Assembly: GCA_028565715.1 (NCBI GenBank)
Contig: JAOXYC010044454.1
Coordinates: 1 to 14,843, forward strand
Reading direction: 5' to 3'
DNA length: 14,843 nucleotides
Origin: Phoronis pallida
Taxonomy: Eukaryota > Phoronida > Phoronidae
Under the pieces are notes generated by a model. The model did no database searches. It saw only the letters and a list, made by a program, of their open reading frames with translations, and was not told where the DNA came from. Position 1 is the first letter of the stretch; the number at the start of each line of letters is the position of its first letter. This document shows, piece after piece, positions 1 to 12,300 of this stretch. The translations under genes and the position numbers were made by a program.

Positions 1-276
1 GTTCTATGATTTTTCAAAATCTCATCCAATAAAAGGTTGTATTACTTCCCATGAATTTGAGAATCATTTTATCACATTTCTGTGAAAATTAATCCCACTG
101 TTAATGTAATATAAATGATGTGGAATTACATAATAGTTCATAATAGTTGGGTAGTTATGTGATAAATAAGTTTATGCTTTCACAGCTATCAGCAACATCA
201 GTGACAGGAAAAAAACAAGCTTTCATTTAAAGTACTGCAGAAACTGGTTCCGTAGTTTTTCATTGCCATGACTTAC
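1..276 (-). other. Start of the next intron (partial)
   Basis: AT-rich sequence after the GTAAGT donor at 276. I see no further exon before the window ends. Confidence 0.7.
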
Positions 277-375
277 ATGTGCACTTAGTTCCATTAACCG
301 GAAGCCAGTTTCCGTTGATATTACAGTCACAGTAGGAGTAACCCAGGTAGTCATTGAAACATTTCACGTTTCGGG
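277..375 (-). CDS. Half-EGF-like (four-cysteine) module exon c, last exon in the window
   Basis: A 99-bp phase 1-1 exon, acceptor TTTTTTTCAG and donor GTAAGT, encoding 33 residues that open [18 protein letters not shown]. Cys are spaced C-x9-C-x-C-x13-C. It contains [14 protein letters not shown], whose NGT is an N-glycosylation sequon placed as in exon 2661-2765. The exon ends in phase 1 on a T, so at least one further exon must exist at coordinates below 1. Confidence 0.82.
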
Positions 376-3300
376 CTGAAAAAAACATGAAACAAATATA
401 AACAAAAATTCTTTTTAGATTTTAAATTATGTAGATTGGATATATAGGTACAAATAGAACTGTACATGAAATATTCCGCCAGAAGGCTACCTTCAAAAAG
501 TTGAAGTTTGGCGTAATTGGAAGATGAATAATTATGAATACTTGCATTTGACAATAAAAGACTAAAACATTGATGATAAGATTATAATAATAATAATGTT
601 GGTGCTTATATAGCGCTTTTTATTCAAAGCGCTTAACAATGATTATTATATAACATAGAAATAAATTGACTTTGTTTCGGCAAAGTATTTTATCCATATG
701 TACGTTGATCATTCATTGCAACTTTAAAAGAACAGTTCTCATTAAAAGGAAATTCAAGTTTCCCAAAGAAGTCTATTAGATGAAATTTTATTTAGAAACA
801 TTGTAGTACTGCTGACAATTTTTTTTTTTTAACTTTTTTTTTACTCACCCATACAATAGGAGCCTGTTTCTCTGACGGGGTATGAATTACCATTGATTAC
901 ACACGTACAGAAAAATCCCGAATCCTCAGTTCTGCAAGTTTGTACAGCTAAAAAAAAACATTTTTGTCAAATTCAAACTTGAATAGAGTCACTACTTATT
1001 TTGTTGAATCAGATATTTTTTATTATTCAAACCAAACCATTACCAATAAATATATTTGAAGATAGAAAAATTCGAAAGTGAACTGGGAATTGAACCCAGG
1101 TCTCCCTTATGCTGGTCTGATGGTCTACAAACTGAGCTATCAAGACTGACAATATTATGTATATTGTACTATACTTGTTCTCTAATAAAGAATTTAAAAA
1201 AAAAAAAAGACCGACAATAAATATAGTTTCTCAAGGCAATGGTGATAAACCCATGAAAAACAAACCATTAAAGTTCAATGATACACAATTTCAAAATCCA
1301 TTCTATTTAAAAATATGACTCACATTGACATTGAGTTGGCTGAGCTTCGAATGTCCACAAAGTGAGATCTGCGTTGGGCTTTTTAAATTCCGGGCATGAA
1401 CAGTAATAACCACCATTAGTGTTGACGCATTTATCTTCACAGCCGCCATTGTTCGTTGCGCACTCGTCGATATCTGCAAAGATGAGATAAAATTACGTAA
1501 CACTTAAGCAACGCTACAGATGGCACATACATTGATGGTGAGCTGCTCACATCGCAAGTCAGCAAACAAGGATTTTTTTTTGTATCTCAACTGCGTGCTT
1601 TTATAAATAGGGCCTGGAAATTATGTGACATTTCTTGTATTCGCCATTTTGAAAAAAGCTGCCACAATGAAACTTTGGAATTCTAACATTACATCAAACA
1701 TGCATCTGTACTTCAAGCTCACAGTGCAAATATTTTGTAAAGGACAGTACCCAAGGCGGACTATCCTAAACATTTTCTAGGCTAATAAATGTCAAAAAAA
1801 TAAATAAAAGAAGAATTTAAAAATAAAAAGTTACTCACCGTAACAGTCACGCTGATCCAGCTGCAGAGTGTAGCCAGTGTCACACACGCAGTAGTAACTC
1901 CCGACAGTGTTAACGCACAGGTCGTCACAATTTCCATTATTTTTTGTGCATTCATTGGTATCTGGAAGAAAAGTTAAATTTATTAATAAATCCAAACAAA
2001 TTGCTATTAACTTCTGATTTTAGAAACAAGGATTTTTTTATTTATTTATAATCGTCATTTAAATGCGCCTTAAAAACTAAGATGGTGCACAGTTTCCCTT
2101 GCTTTTAAGAAACACCCGTTTTATATTGAAAGAAAAGTCAAAGTTTTGATACAAATACAAATTCTATTTTTCTTCCAAACATTTTTAACGTGTTAAAAAG
2201 GAACATACAATTGTATTTAAACATATTAACCTTATTTTATTAATAAATATGTAAATATCATATTTCAAGTTCAAGTTATTGAGTAATAAAAATCCTTAAT
2301 AATGAAGTTGAAGAAATAAGTGAAGACGCAAATGTTCATGGTATAGAGTTTTAGATTTATTCATAAATCCATCACCAGATGAGTAGATACAGTACAAAAC
2401 AGGAAAACAATTTCAAAATCTAGACAGCTATGTCACAACAAAATTCATGTGTACACTGTTTGCATGAATTTTGATGTGACATAGCTGTCTAGATTTTGAA
2501 ATTGTTTTCCTGTTTTGTACTGTATCTACTCATCTGATGATGGATTTATGAATAAATCCGAAACGTTATACCATGAACATTTGCGTCTTCACTTATTTCT
2601 TCAACTTCTTTATTTATTTATGGCCAACATAATATAATAAAAATCCTTGTTCTAACATACCTTTACAAGAAGTTCCGTTCATCAGTTTCTGAGCGCCACT
2701 TTGTTTACAGTAACACAAACTACCGTACAAACTTTCAAACTCGTTTGTGCAAACGATGGAGTTAGCTGAAGAGAAGAAAATGTCAAAGTTATACATTGGT
2801 TCTAACGAATGTGAAATCATCAACTATAAAATGAGGTCAATAGCATTGGATTTTTTGTTTCAAATTGCACCCTTACATTTATCTGAGCGAATAAATACCT
2901 TTGCTTCTTCCAGAAATCTCTAAACGTAAGTAGCAAGTTCAACAAAAAAGTAAACCCCCCTTCAAACTTAACCACCATGGCTATCATAATCTGCCTTCAT
3001 AAGATACCTTCAATATTTTTTTATTCTTTTTTTGCAACTTATTATGTTGTCCTCTTGGTTTTTGTAACAAATTCGTTGATTCACCAAGGACCAGTAAAAC
3101 ATAATTCTGAAAAGTTTGAGCTCTAAGAAGTGCACTTCAAAAATAGAACGGCAAATATTATGCTGGAACAAATTGTTTCTGTAAAAACTCTAGACATCCA
3201 TGTTCTTAAAATTTGACCAATTGTTTAATAAGTTTTATTAGAACATCTTACCATCACAGCCAGCGCTGCCTGGGTTTCCAGCAAATTCATTTCCAGCACC

Positions 3301-6300
3301 ACAAGCACAGTAATATCCACCAATTGTATTGATGCAAATGTCGTTACAACCACCATTATTCGTCAAGCACTCGTTAACATCTGAAAAGATAAGAATATTG
3401 TTTTTTTTTATTTTTAAATTTCTTTAGTATCCAATCATGAAAAATAACAAGTACAATATATTAAGCCTGGAAATTGAATCATTATATCGGGGCTAAATAT
3501 ATTAGTTTAAAGGGGCATAGAACGTCAGTTTAGCCCTAAAATTCCTTTCAAACGGATTAAAAGCAATTCTAGCTTACATATTTGACTCTTGGGTGTTTTG
3601 CACTTTAAACCCAAGACAAAAATTAAAGAATAACGCGAAAAATGCTTAAATTCATTTTAGTACTCGAAAAACATTACGGCGCCCCGAAATAATTCGACGC
3701 CGTGGATTGTGGGTAAAACATGGATGGGTTACCAGGGTTACGAAGCTGAAAGGCATGTCAAAGTTTTAGTTTTAATAACGATTTTAAAAGTCGTAAGGAT
3801 AGCTAATGGACATGAAATAACAGAAATTGTACGCAAAGGAAGTGATTTCATTTGTTTTAATTCAGTTATTTTTTAACGAATTTGGCGGTCTATGCGACTT
3901 TAAAGCTGTATATTACTCAAAATCGTGAATATGAAACACACCCCAAATGCTTAAAATCATAACATATATAGTTTGTTTACCCATTGATCTCCATATTCTA
4001 AAGCAAATATGTTCTAGCATATTTAATTTTCAGGTTTATACTGGAAAGTTGGGCAAAAAATAAGCAAGTCAGACCATTCATTCAACATTAACTACATGGT
4101 GCCATGGCTGATCACTGAAGAGACTGCCAGAGAAAGGAAAAATATTTCACAAATAAAAACTTACCGTTGTTTCCGGGTGTTCCTGCCGCACCAGCTTGTC
4201 CAGGCGCACCTGTCAAACAAGAAAAGTTGAATGTAGTTAGATAAACACTTAAATAATATAACATTGGTTAAAGTTGAACAGTTCTACAAAGCTGTTTGCA
4301 TACTTGTTGGGGTCCCTCAAAAACTGGAGAAAATTTATCAAAATATTCAACAAATTGGCAAAAGTTTTCGAAAATCCAAATCAGCAAAATAAAGCTTGAT
4401 TCAAGGTGACATTTAATTTGGTGCTGCAGAATTGATTAACAATCGAAAAAATTTGCAAGAGCAAATAACTCGTACTTTTTGTCTTATTGAAACGAACACG
4501 GCTTATGCTTTATAAATAAAGAGACTGTACTTACCTGTGTCACCTTTAACACCTTGAGTTCCTTGACTACCAGGAGATCCAGGTGAACCAGTAGCACCAA
4601 CCGAACCAGAAGAACCCGGGGAACCAGGGGACCCATTTGAACCAGGGGAGCCAGTAGCGCCAACAGCGCCGGGTAACCCAGGGAAGCCTACAGACCCAGC
4701 AGCACCACTCGCACCAGGGGCACCAGGGGGACCAGCCGCACCATTTGAACCAGGGGAACCAGGTGATCCAGTAGCCCCAACTGAACCAGCAGAACCAGGG
4801 AATCCAGTTGCACCGACCGCACCAGGGGACCCCGCAGGACCTTGAGACCCTGGTGAACCGGGGAGACCAGTGGCACCAGCGGAACCTGATGCACCGGGTG
4901 CACCATTACTGCCTGGTGTCCCTGCTGAACCAGGGAAACCAGTTGCTCCAACGGCACCAGATGATCCAGGAGAACCATTAGATCCTGCAGGCCCTGGGAA
5001 TCCAGTAGCACCGACCGAGCCAGCGGAACCAGGTTGTCCAGGGAATCCAGTTGCACCAACTGCCCCTGGAGAACCATTTGAACCTGGTGTACCAGCAGAA
5101 CCTTGGAATCCAGTAGAGCCAACTGCACCGGGAGATCCAGGGAAACCAGTAGCACCAGCAGGCCCAGATACTCCAGGAGCGCCATTTGATCCTGGCGTGC
5201 CAGCAGAACCGGGGGATCCAGTTGCTCCAACACTACCAGCTTGTCCAGGGAAACCTGTTGCACCAACTGCACCGTTAGCACCTGGAGAACCAGGAGAACC
5301 ATTAGAACCAGGGGAACCTGGAAAGCCAGTAGCTCCAGCTGGGCCAGATACTCCAGGAGCACCATTTGATCCTGGTGTTCCAGCTGAGCCAGGGGATCCA
5401 GTTGCCCCAACACTACCAGATTGCCCAGGGAAACCTGTTGCACCAACTGATCCCACAGATCCAGGGAAACCTGTCGCACCAACTGCACCATTAGCTCCTG
5501 GTGAGCCAGGGAAACCAGTAGCTCCAGCAGGGCCTGATACACCTTGGGCTCCAGGAGCACCATTTGATCCTGGTGTTCCGGATTGACCTGGGAAACCTGT
5601 GGCACCCACAGAACCAGGACTACCTGAGTTTCCAGGGAAACCTGTTGCTCCTACAGCACCAGGTGAACCAGGAGATCCATTAGCGCCAGGAGATCCAGGA
5701 AATCCAGTTGCACCAGCAGGTCCACTTGACCCTGCAGCACCAGGGGAACCATTTGCACCAGGACTACCAGGGGCACCATTACTTCCCGGTGTTCCAGCAG
5801 AACCGGGGAATCCAGTTGCACCAACACTACCAGGTTGTCCAGGGAAGCCTGTTGCACCAATGGCCCCAGCTGATCCAGGGAAACCGGTAGCACCAACGGC
5901 TCCAGATACACCAGGAGCACCATTTGTACCGGGAGATCCAGGGGAACCAGGTGAACCAGCTGCCCCAGGAGATCCATTAGCACCATTGGAACCAGATGAT
6001 CCAGGAAAACCTGTTGCACCAGCGGCACCTGGAGATCCAGGGAATCCAGTTGCGCCAGCTACACCGCTAACTCCCTGAGCTCCCGGAGAGCCAGGAGATC
6101 CAGCAGATCCGGGGAATCCAGTTGCACCAACAGAACCGGGAGATCCAGGGAAGCCAGTGGCACCGGCTGCACCTGAAACACCAGCTGACCCAGGTGCTCC
6201 AGGAGAACCTGGTGAACCATTTGTACCTGCAGATCCAGGGAAACCAGTCGCACCAGCAGCTCCATTAGCCCCTGGTGTACCGGGAGAACCTTGACTACCA

Positions 6301-9300
6301 GGAAATCCAGTGGCACCAGCAGCTCCAGAGACTCCTTGAGCCCCAGGCCCACCAGGTGATCCTGGAGATCCTACTGATCCTGGGAAACCAGTTGCACCAA
6401 CTGCGCCATTTTGTCCATTAGTTCCTGGTGATCCAGGTGAACCAGGAAATCCTGTAGCTCCAGAAGATCCAGCAGAGCCAGGAAAACCAGTAGCACCGAC
6501 AGCACCTGATACTCCAGCAGAGCCTGGAGCACCGTTTGAGCCGGGGTTACCAGGGAAACCTGTCGCGCCGACTGATCCTGGAGAACCTGGGAAACCTGTA
6601 GCCCCTGCAGCTCCACTTACACCTGGGGCACCATTTTGACCAGGTGTTCCTGGGTTACCGTTTGCACCATTGGATCCTGGGAATCCGGTCGCTCCAACTG
6701 CTCCGACAGAACCAGGGAAACCAGTAGCTCCAACAGAACCTGGTGACCCAGGGGAGCCAGGGAAACCAGTAGCACCCGCCGGTCCAGAAACACCTTGTAG
6801 GCCTTGAGAACCAGGAGCACCAGGGCTTCCTGGGGAACCGGCAGAACCAACTGATCCTGGGAATCCTGTTGCCCCAACAGCACCAGCCGATCCTGGAAAG
6901 CCAGTTGCACCAGATGAACCTGGAGAACCTGGGAATCCTGTAGAACCGACTGCTCCAGAGACTCCAGGGCCACCTGGTGATCCTGGCGAACCATTACTTC
7001 CAGGAAAACCAGTTGCACCAACCGAACCAGGGTTCCCGGGGAATCCAGTAGCGCCAACAGAACCGGGGGAGCCAGGGAATCCGGTCGCACCAGCTGCACC
7101 GCTCACTCCAGGTGTTCCTGCAGAACCAGGGAATCCTGTTGCACCAACTGCACCCGAGGAACCAGGTGAACCCGGAGATCCGGCATTTCCAGGAAAACCA
7201 GTTGCACCCTGGGAACCAGGGTTACCAGGGAAACCAGTCAAACCAGCCTGACCAGGAGTACCAGCTGATCCTGGAAATCCTGTTGCACCAACTTGTCCAG
7301 TTGCCCCACTAACTCCCTGGGCCCCAGGGGAACCTGGAGAGCCATTTGCTCCCGGAGTTCCTTGGGAACCAGGGAATCCAGTAGCTCCAGCTTGTCCAGG
7401 TGAGCCGCTTGCCCCAGTGATCCCAATTCCTGGAGCACCAGTTGCTCCAACTGCACCAGCACTACCTGGAGAACCAGGGAAACCTGTTGCACCACGAGAC
7501 CCACTCTGTCCAGTAGCTCCTTGTGATCCGGGGAAACCTGTAGCTCCTACTGAACCTGGGGATCCGGGGTTTCCAGGGAAACCAGTTGCACCTACAGCAC
7601 CGTTTGCACCTGGTGTTCCAGGGCTACCATTAGCACCAGACGAACCTGGGAAACCTGTAGCACCTACAGAGCCGGGTGAGCCAGGGAAACCCGTTGCTCC
7701 TTGAGCACCAGAAACTCCTTGAGCACCAGGGGATCCTGGTGTACCTGGGGAACCGTTTGCTCCTGGACTGCCTGAGGATCCAGGGAAGCCTGTTGCTCCA
7801 ACTGCACCAGCAGATCCAGGAAATCCTGTGGAACCAGCCTGGCCAGTTGCACCAGAAGGACCAACTGCACCTGGCGAACCAGGTGATCCTTGGAAACCAG
7901 TAGCACCGACAGAACCAGGGGAACCTGGAAAACCAGTAGCTCCTGCAACACCAGAATTACCTTGCACACCAGGGGAACCGGGTGATCCTGGACTACCTGT
8001 ATCGCCTTTAGTACCTTGGCTACCAGGAAATCCTGTTGCACCCACTGCTCCTGAAACACCTGGATTACCTTGAGAGCCAGGATTTCCTTGCGATCCTGGG
8101 AAGCCAGTTGCTCCAACACTACCAGGTGATCCTGGAAAACCTGTTGCACCAACATCTCCAGCAGACCCTTTTAAACCAGGTGATCCATTAGCGCCACTCT
8201 GCCCTGTTGCACCAGAAGAACCGGGGTTCCCAGGGAATCCAGTAGCGCCAACTGAACCAGGAGATCCTGGGAATCCAGTGGCTCCAGCAACACCTGAGGT
8301 ACCTTGAGCTCCATTAGCGCCAGGCGATCCAGGCGAACCTGAGAAACCAGTTGAACCAACCTGTCCAGTCGAACCAGGGAATCCAGTAGCACCAACAGCA
8401 CCTGATGACCCTGGGAATCCTGTAGCACCCACTTGTCCAGGTGAGCCAGGATTTCCTGGAAAACCAGTCTGTCCAGTCTGTCCAGTTTGACCAGTTTGAC
8501 CAGTTGCACCAGCAGCACCGGGTGTCCCAGGAGAGCCTGGAGATCCTGGAGTGCCTGGATTACCTTGAGATCCTTGTGCACCACTTGCGCCCACCGAACC
8601 TGGGAAACCTGTAGAACCGACTGCACCTGGTGAGCCGGGGAAACCAGTTGCGCCAACTGCACCATTTGCACCGGGTGTTCCTGGTGAACCAGCTGAACCA
8701 GAGAATCCAGTAGCACCGACTGATCCGGGAGATCCGGGAAAACCTGTTGCACCAGCAGCACCAGACTGTCCTGTTACCCCATTGGCACCGGGAGTTCCAG
8801 GGTTTCCAGGAAAACCTGTTGCACCAACAGAGCCAGCGGATCCAGGAAAACCAGTCGCACCAGCTGCGCCACTTTGTCCTGTTGCTCCAGGAGACCCTGG
8901 ACTACCTGGGTTGCCTTGTACACCTTGTGAGCCTGGAGAGCCTGGAGATCCAGGGGAACCGGGGTTACCAGCAGCCCCAGGATTTCCATTTGATCCTGGG
9001 AAACCAGTGCTTCCTACTGCACCAGACTGACCTGTGGCACCTGGGGATCCAGGGAAACCAGTAGCACCAGCAGCACCTGAATTACCTTGAGCTCCGGGAG
9101 AGCCAGGGTTACCTGGGAACCCTGTAGAGCCTGTTTGACCAGTTTGTCCTGTGCTACCGGGTGCACCTGGGTTTCCAGTTTGGCCTTGTTGACCTGGTGA
9201 TCCAGAAGATCCTGGAAAACCAGTAGGACCAACAGCACCTTGAGAGCCGGGGGATCCTGGATTCCCTGGTGAGCCTTGGGAACCGGGAAAGCCTGTTGAG

Positions 9301-12300
9301 CCAGTTGCACCAGAAGTTCCTTGAGGACCCTGTACACCAGGGTTACCTGGGGAGCCAGTATTTCCTGTAGCCCCTGAAGCACCCTGCGCACCGGGTGATC
9401 CTGGTGAGCCAGAGAAACCAGTAGATCCCTGTGCTCCTGGAGAACCGGGTGAACCAGGAGAACCGTTTGCACCATTTTGTCCAGGAAATCCTGTTGCACC
9501 AACTTGACCAGGTGTTCCGGGACTTCCTGGAGAACCCTGTGCACCAGACTGACCTTGGGCACCAGGATTGCCAGGGTTTCCTGGAAATCCTGTTGCACCG
9601 GCAGCCCCGGAGGATCCAGGGAAACCAGTAGATCCAGTGTTTCCAGTAGCGCCCGTTTGGCCAGTGGCACCTTGGGAACCTGGGGCTCCCGGACTTCCAG
9701 GTGTGCCAGGTTGACCATTTGAACCAGCTGATCCAGGGAAACCAGTTGAACCAGTGTTACCAGTCTGTCCGGGAGAACCTTGAGATCCAGGGAAGCCGGT
9801 TGAACCAGTTTGACCTGTTTGGCCGGGTGAACCAGGACTTCCTGGTGCACCTTGTGCACCAGATTGTCCAGTTGCTCCATTTGATCCAGGGTTGCCGGGA
9901 AAACCGGTTGCTCCAGCAGCACCAGAGGAACCAGGAAAACCCGTTGGTCCGACAGCTCCATTTGCACCAGGTGTTCCGGGAGAACCAGCAGATCCAGGGA
10001 ATCCAGTTGCACCAACTTGTCCAGGTGTGCCTGGGTTACCCTGAGTACCTGTTGGACCTGTCTGTCCAGTTGCACCATTAGCACCAGGTGATCCTGGGTT
10101 GCCAGGGAAACCTGTTGATCCTGTAGCACCGTTAGCGCCGGGTGATCCAGGTGAACCATTAGCACCATTAGAGCCAGGAAATCCAGTTGAGCCCACTGCT
10201 CCTGATTGACCTGTTGCACCCTGTGAACCAGGGAAACCTGTAGAACCAACAGCCCCAGGGGTTCCTGGACTTCCATTTTGTCCTGGTGTGCCCGGTGATC
10301 CAGTGTTGCCTTGGGCTCCAGTTTGTCCTGTTGCGCCTTGTTGTCCAGGAGAGCCTGGGTTACCAGGAGAGCCTGAAGATCCAGGGAAGCCAGTTGCACC
10401 AGCAGGGCCCTGAGATCCGGGGCTACCTGTTTGACCCGGAGAACCAGGTGTTCCTGGTACACCTTGTGATCCTTGAGCTCCACTGGCTCCTTGGCTACCC
10501 GGATTTCCTGGATTTCCAGGAAAACCTGTTGCACCAACTGAACCAGGAGAGCCAGGGGAACCTGTTGAACCAGTGTTACCTGTCTGGCCTTGAGGACCTG
10601 TCTGACCAGTAGCTCCAGGTGTACCTGGACTACCATTGGCACCAGGGTTACCTTGATTTCCTGTAGCTCCAGAAGACCCAGGTGCGCCAGGGTTACCCTG
10701 TGATCCTGGGAAACCAGTAGCACCAACAGCTCCATTTTGTCCGTTCGAGCCAGGTATTCCCGGAGATCCAGGAAAGCCAATGGAGCCAGGAGTTCCAGGT
10801 GATCCCGTCTGTCCAGTTTGTCCTGGGGATCCAGATGCACCAGTTTGTCCTGTAGCTCCAGGAGTTCCTGCTGACCCAGGGAATCCTGTTGATCCCGCGG
10901 GTCCAGAAGCTCCTTGAGCACCAGGAGAACCATTGTTTCCAGGAGTACCTGGGTTACCTTGAGAGCCAGGAGAACCAGGATTACCAGTAGAACCAACAGC
11001 ACCTGGTGATCCGGGGTTTCCTGTATTGCCTTGGGCACCAGTGTTACCTTGCGCACCTGGTGCACCTTGAACACCTGGGGCCCCAGGGAATCCTGTTGAA
11101 CCAGCAACACCAGGAGAGCCTGGTGAACCAGAAGATCCAGGATTACCCTGTGTACCTTGCGCGCCAGTTTGTCCAGGGCCACCAGGTGAGCCTACTGAAC
11201 CAGGAAATCCTGTTGGGCCTACAGCACCGGGCGTTCCTGGGCTACCGGGAGAACCTGGGTTACCTTGGGCACCTGTATCGCCCTTTGATCCTTGTTGACC
11301 TGTGCTTCCGGGAGTTCCTGGGGACCCATTCTGACCAGGTGTACCGGGTGATCCACTTGGGCCCGTTGAGCCTTGTGGACCCTGAGAGCCTGGACTACCA
11401 GGAGTTCCAGGGTTGCCAGTCTGTCCTGTTTGACCAGGTGATCCTGGATTTCCAGTGTTGCCAGTTTGTCCAGGGAATCCAGTAGAACCAACTGGACCTG
11501 TTGAACCTGTGGGTCCGGTTGCACCATTTAAACCAGGATTCCCTTGAGATCCGGGTGGACCAGAATTACCTGGTTGACCAGTTTGTCCATTTGATCCTGG
11601 GATACCAGGTGATCCAGGAAATCCTGTTTCACCTGGGGATCCATTTGTGCCTGGGTTACCGGGAGTTCCTGCTGATCCTGAGGGTCCAGTCTGACCAGTA
11701 GCTCCTTGACTACCTGGTGATCCGGGAGGTCCTGAAGTACCTGGTGTACCAGAATTACCCTGGGACCCTGGTGGTCCAGTTTGACCTTGTGCACCTGTCT
11801 GTCCCGTTGCACCAGGAGTACCTTGAGCACCATTTGAGCCCGGTGTGCCTGGTGAACCTGGGTTACCTTGTGATCCCGGAGTTCCTGGTGATCCATTGCT
11901 GCCGGGAGTTCCGGGGTTCCCTGTTGCACCGGAGGGACCAGTCTGTCCTGTTGATCCTGGTGGTCCTGAATTGCCTGGATTACCAGGAGTTCCTGGTGAA
12001 CCTGGTGTGCCGTCATTACCAGGAGTACCTGGGCTTCCTGGTGTACCGGTGTTACCTTGGTTACCAGGAGGACCTTGTGCCCCAGGTGTTCCTGACTGTC
12101 CAGTTGCTCCTGTTTGTCCAGGTGCTCCTGGGTTACCTGATGTGCCTGGTGGTCCTTGAACTCCTGGTGAACCGGGAGATCCAGGACTTCCAGGACCTCC
12201 ATTAGATCCTGGAGATCCAGTTGCGCCTACACTACCGGGTGTTCCTGATACACCAGGTACTCCGGGGGGTCCCTGGGGGCCTGTTGCACCGGCACCATTG

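Larger units (their letters stand above)
948..1323 (-). other. Intron with SINE-like and poly(A) insertions (376 bp)
   Basis: Contains the decayed tRNA-like sequence at 1076-1147 and the poly(A) insertion at 1142-1219. Nothing else is recognised. The acceptor has a long T run (TTTTTTTTTAG). Confidence 0.75.
1962..2660 (-). other. Intron with a palindromic insertion (699 bp)
   Basis: Holds the 305-bp inverted repeat at 2304-2608 with its flanking 14-bp duplication. The rest is AT-rich without recognisable content. Confidence 0.8.

Noticed and set aside
1083-1145. A functional tRNA gene
   Set aside because: Only the T arm and box sequences are good. The acceptor, D and anticodon stems do not pair and the base before the would-be anticodon is wrong, so SINE or pseudogene is the better reading.
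4870-6078. Plus-strand open frames rich in APxxPGxPVAPT (238 and 159 residues)
   Set aside because: They are antisense images of the Gly-X-Y repeat: GGN and CCN codons rarely give stops in other frames. There are no independent gene signals.
9014-11182. 722-residue minus-strand open frame rich in Leu, Val and Gln
   Set aside because: It is a shifted frame of the same collagen repeat. The Gly-X-Y frame spans it entirely and has domain support.
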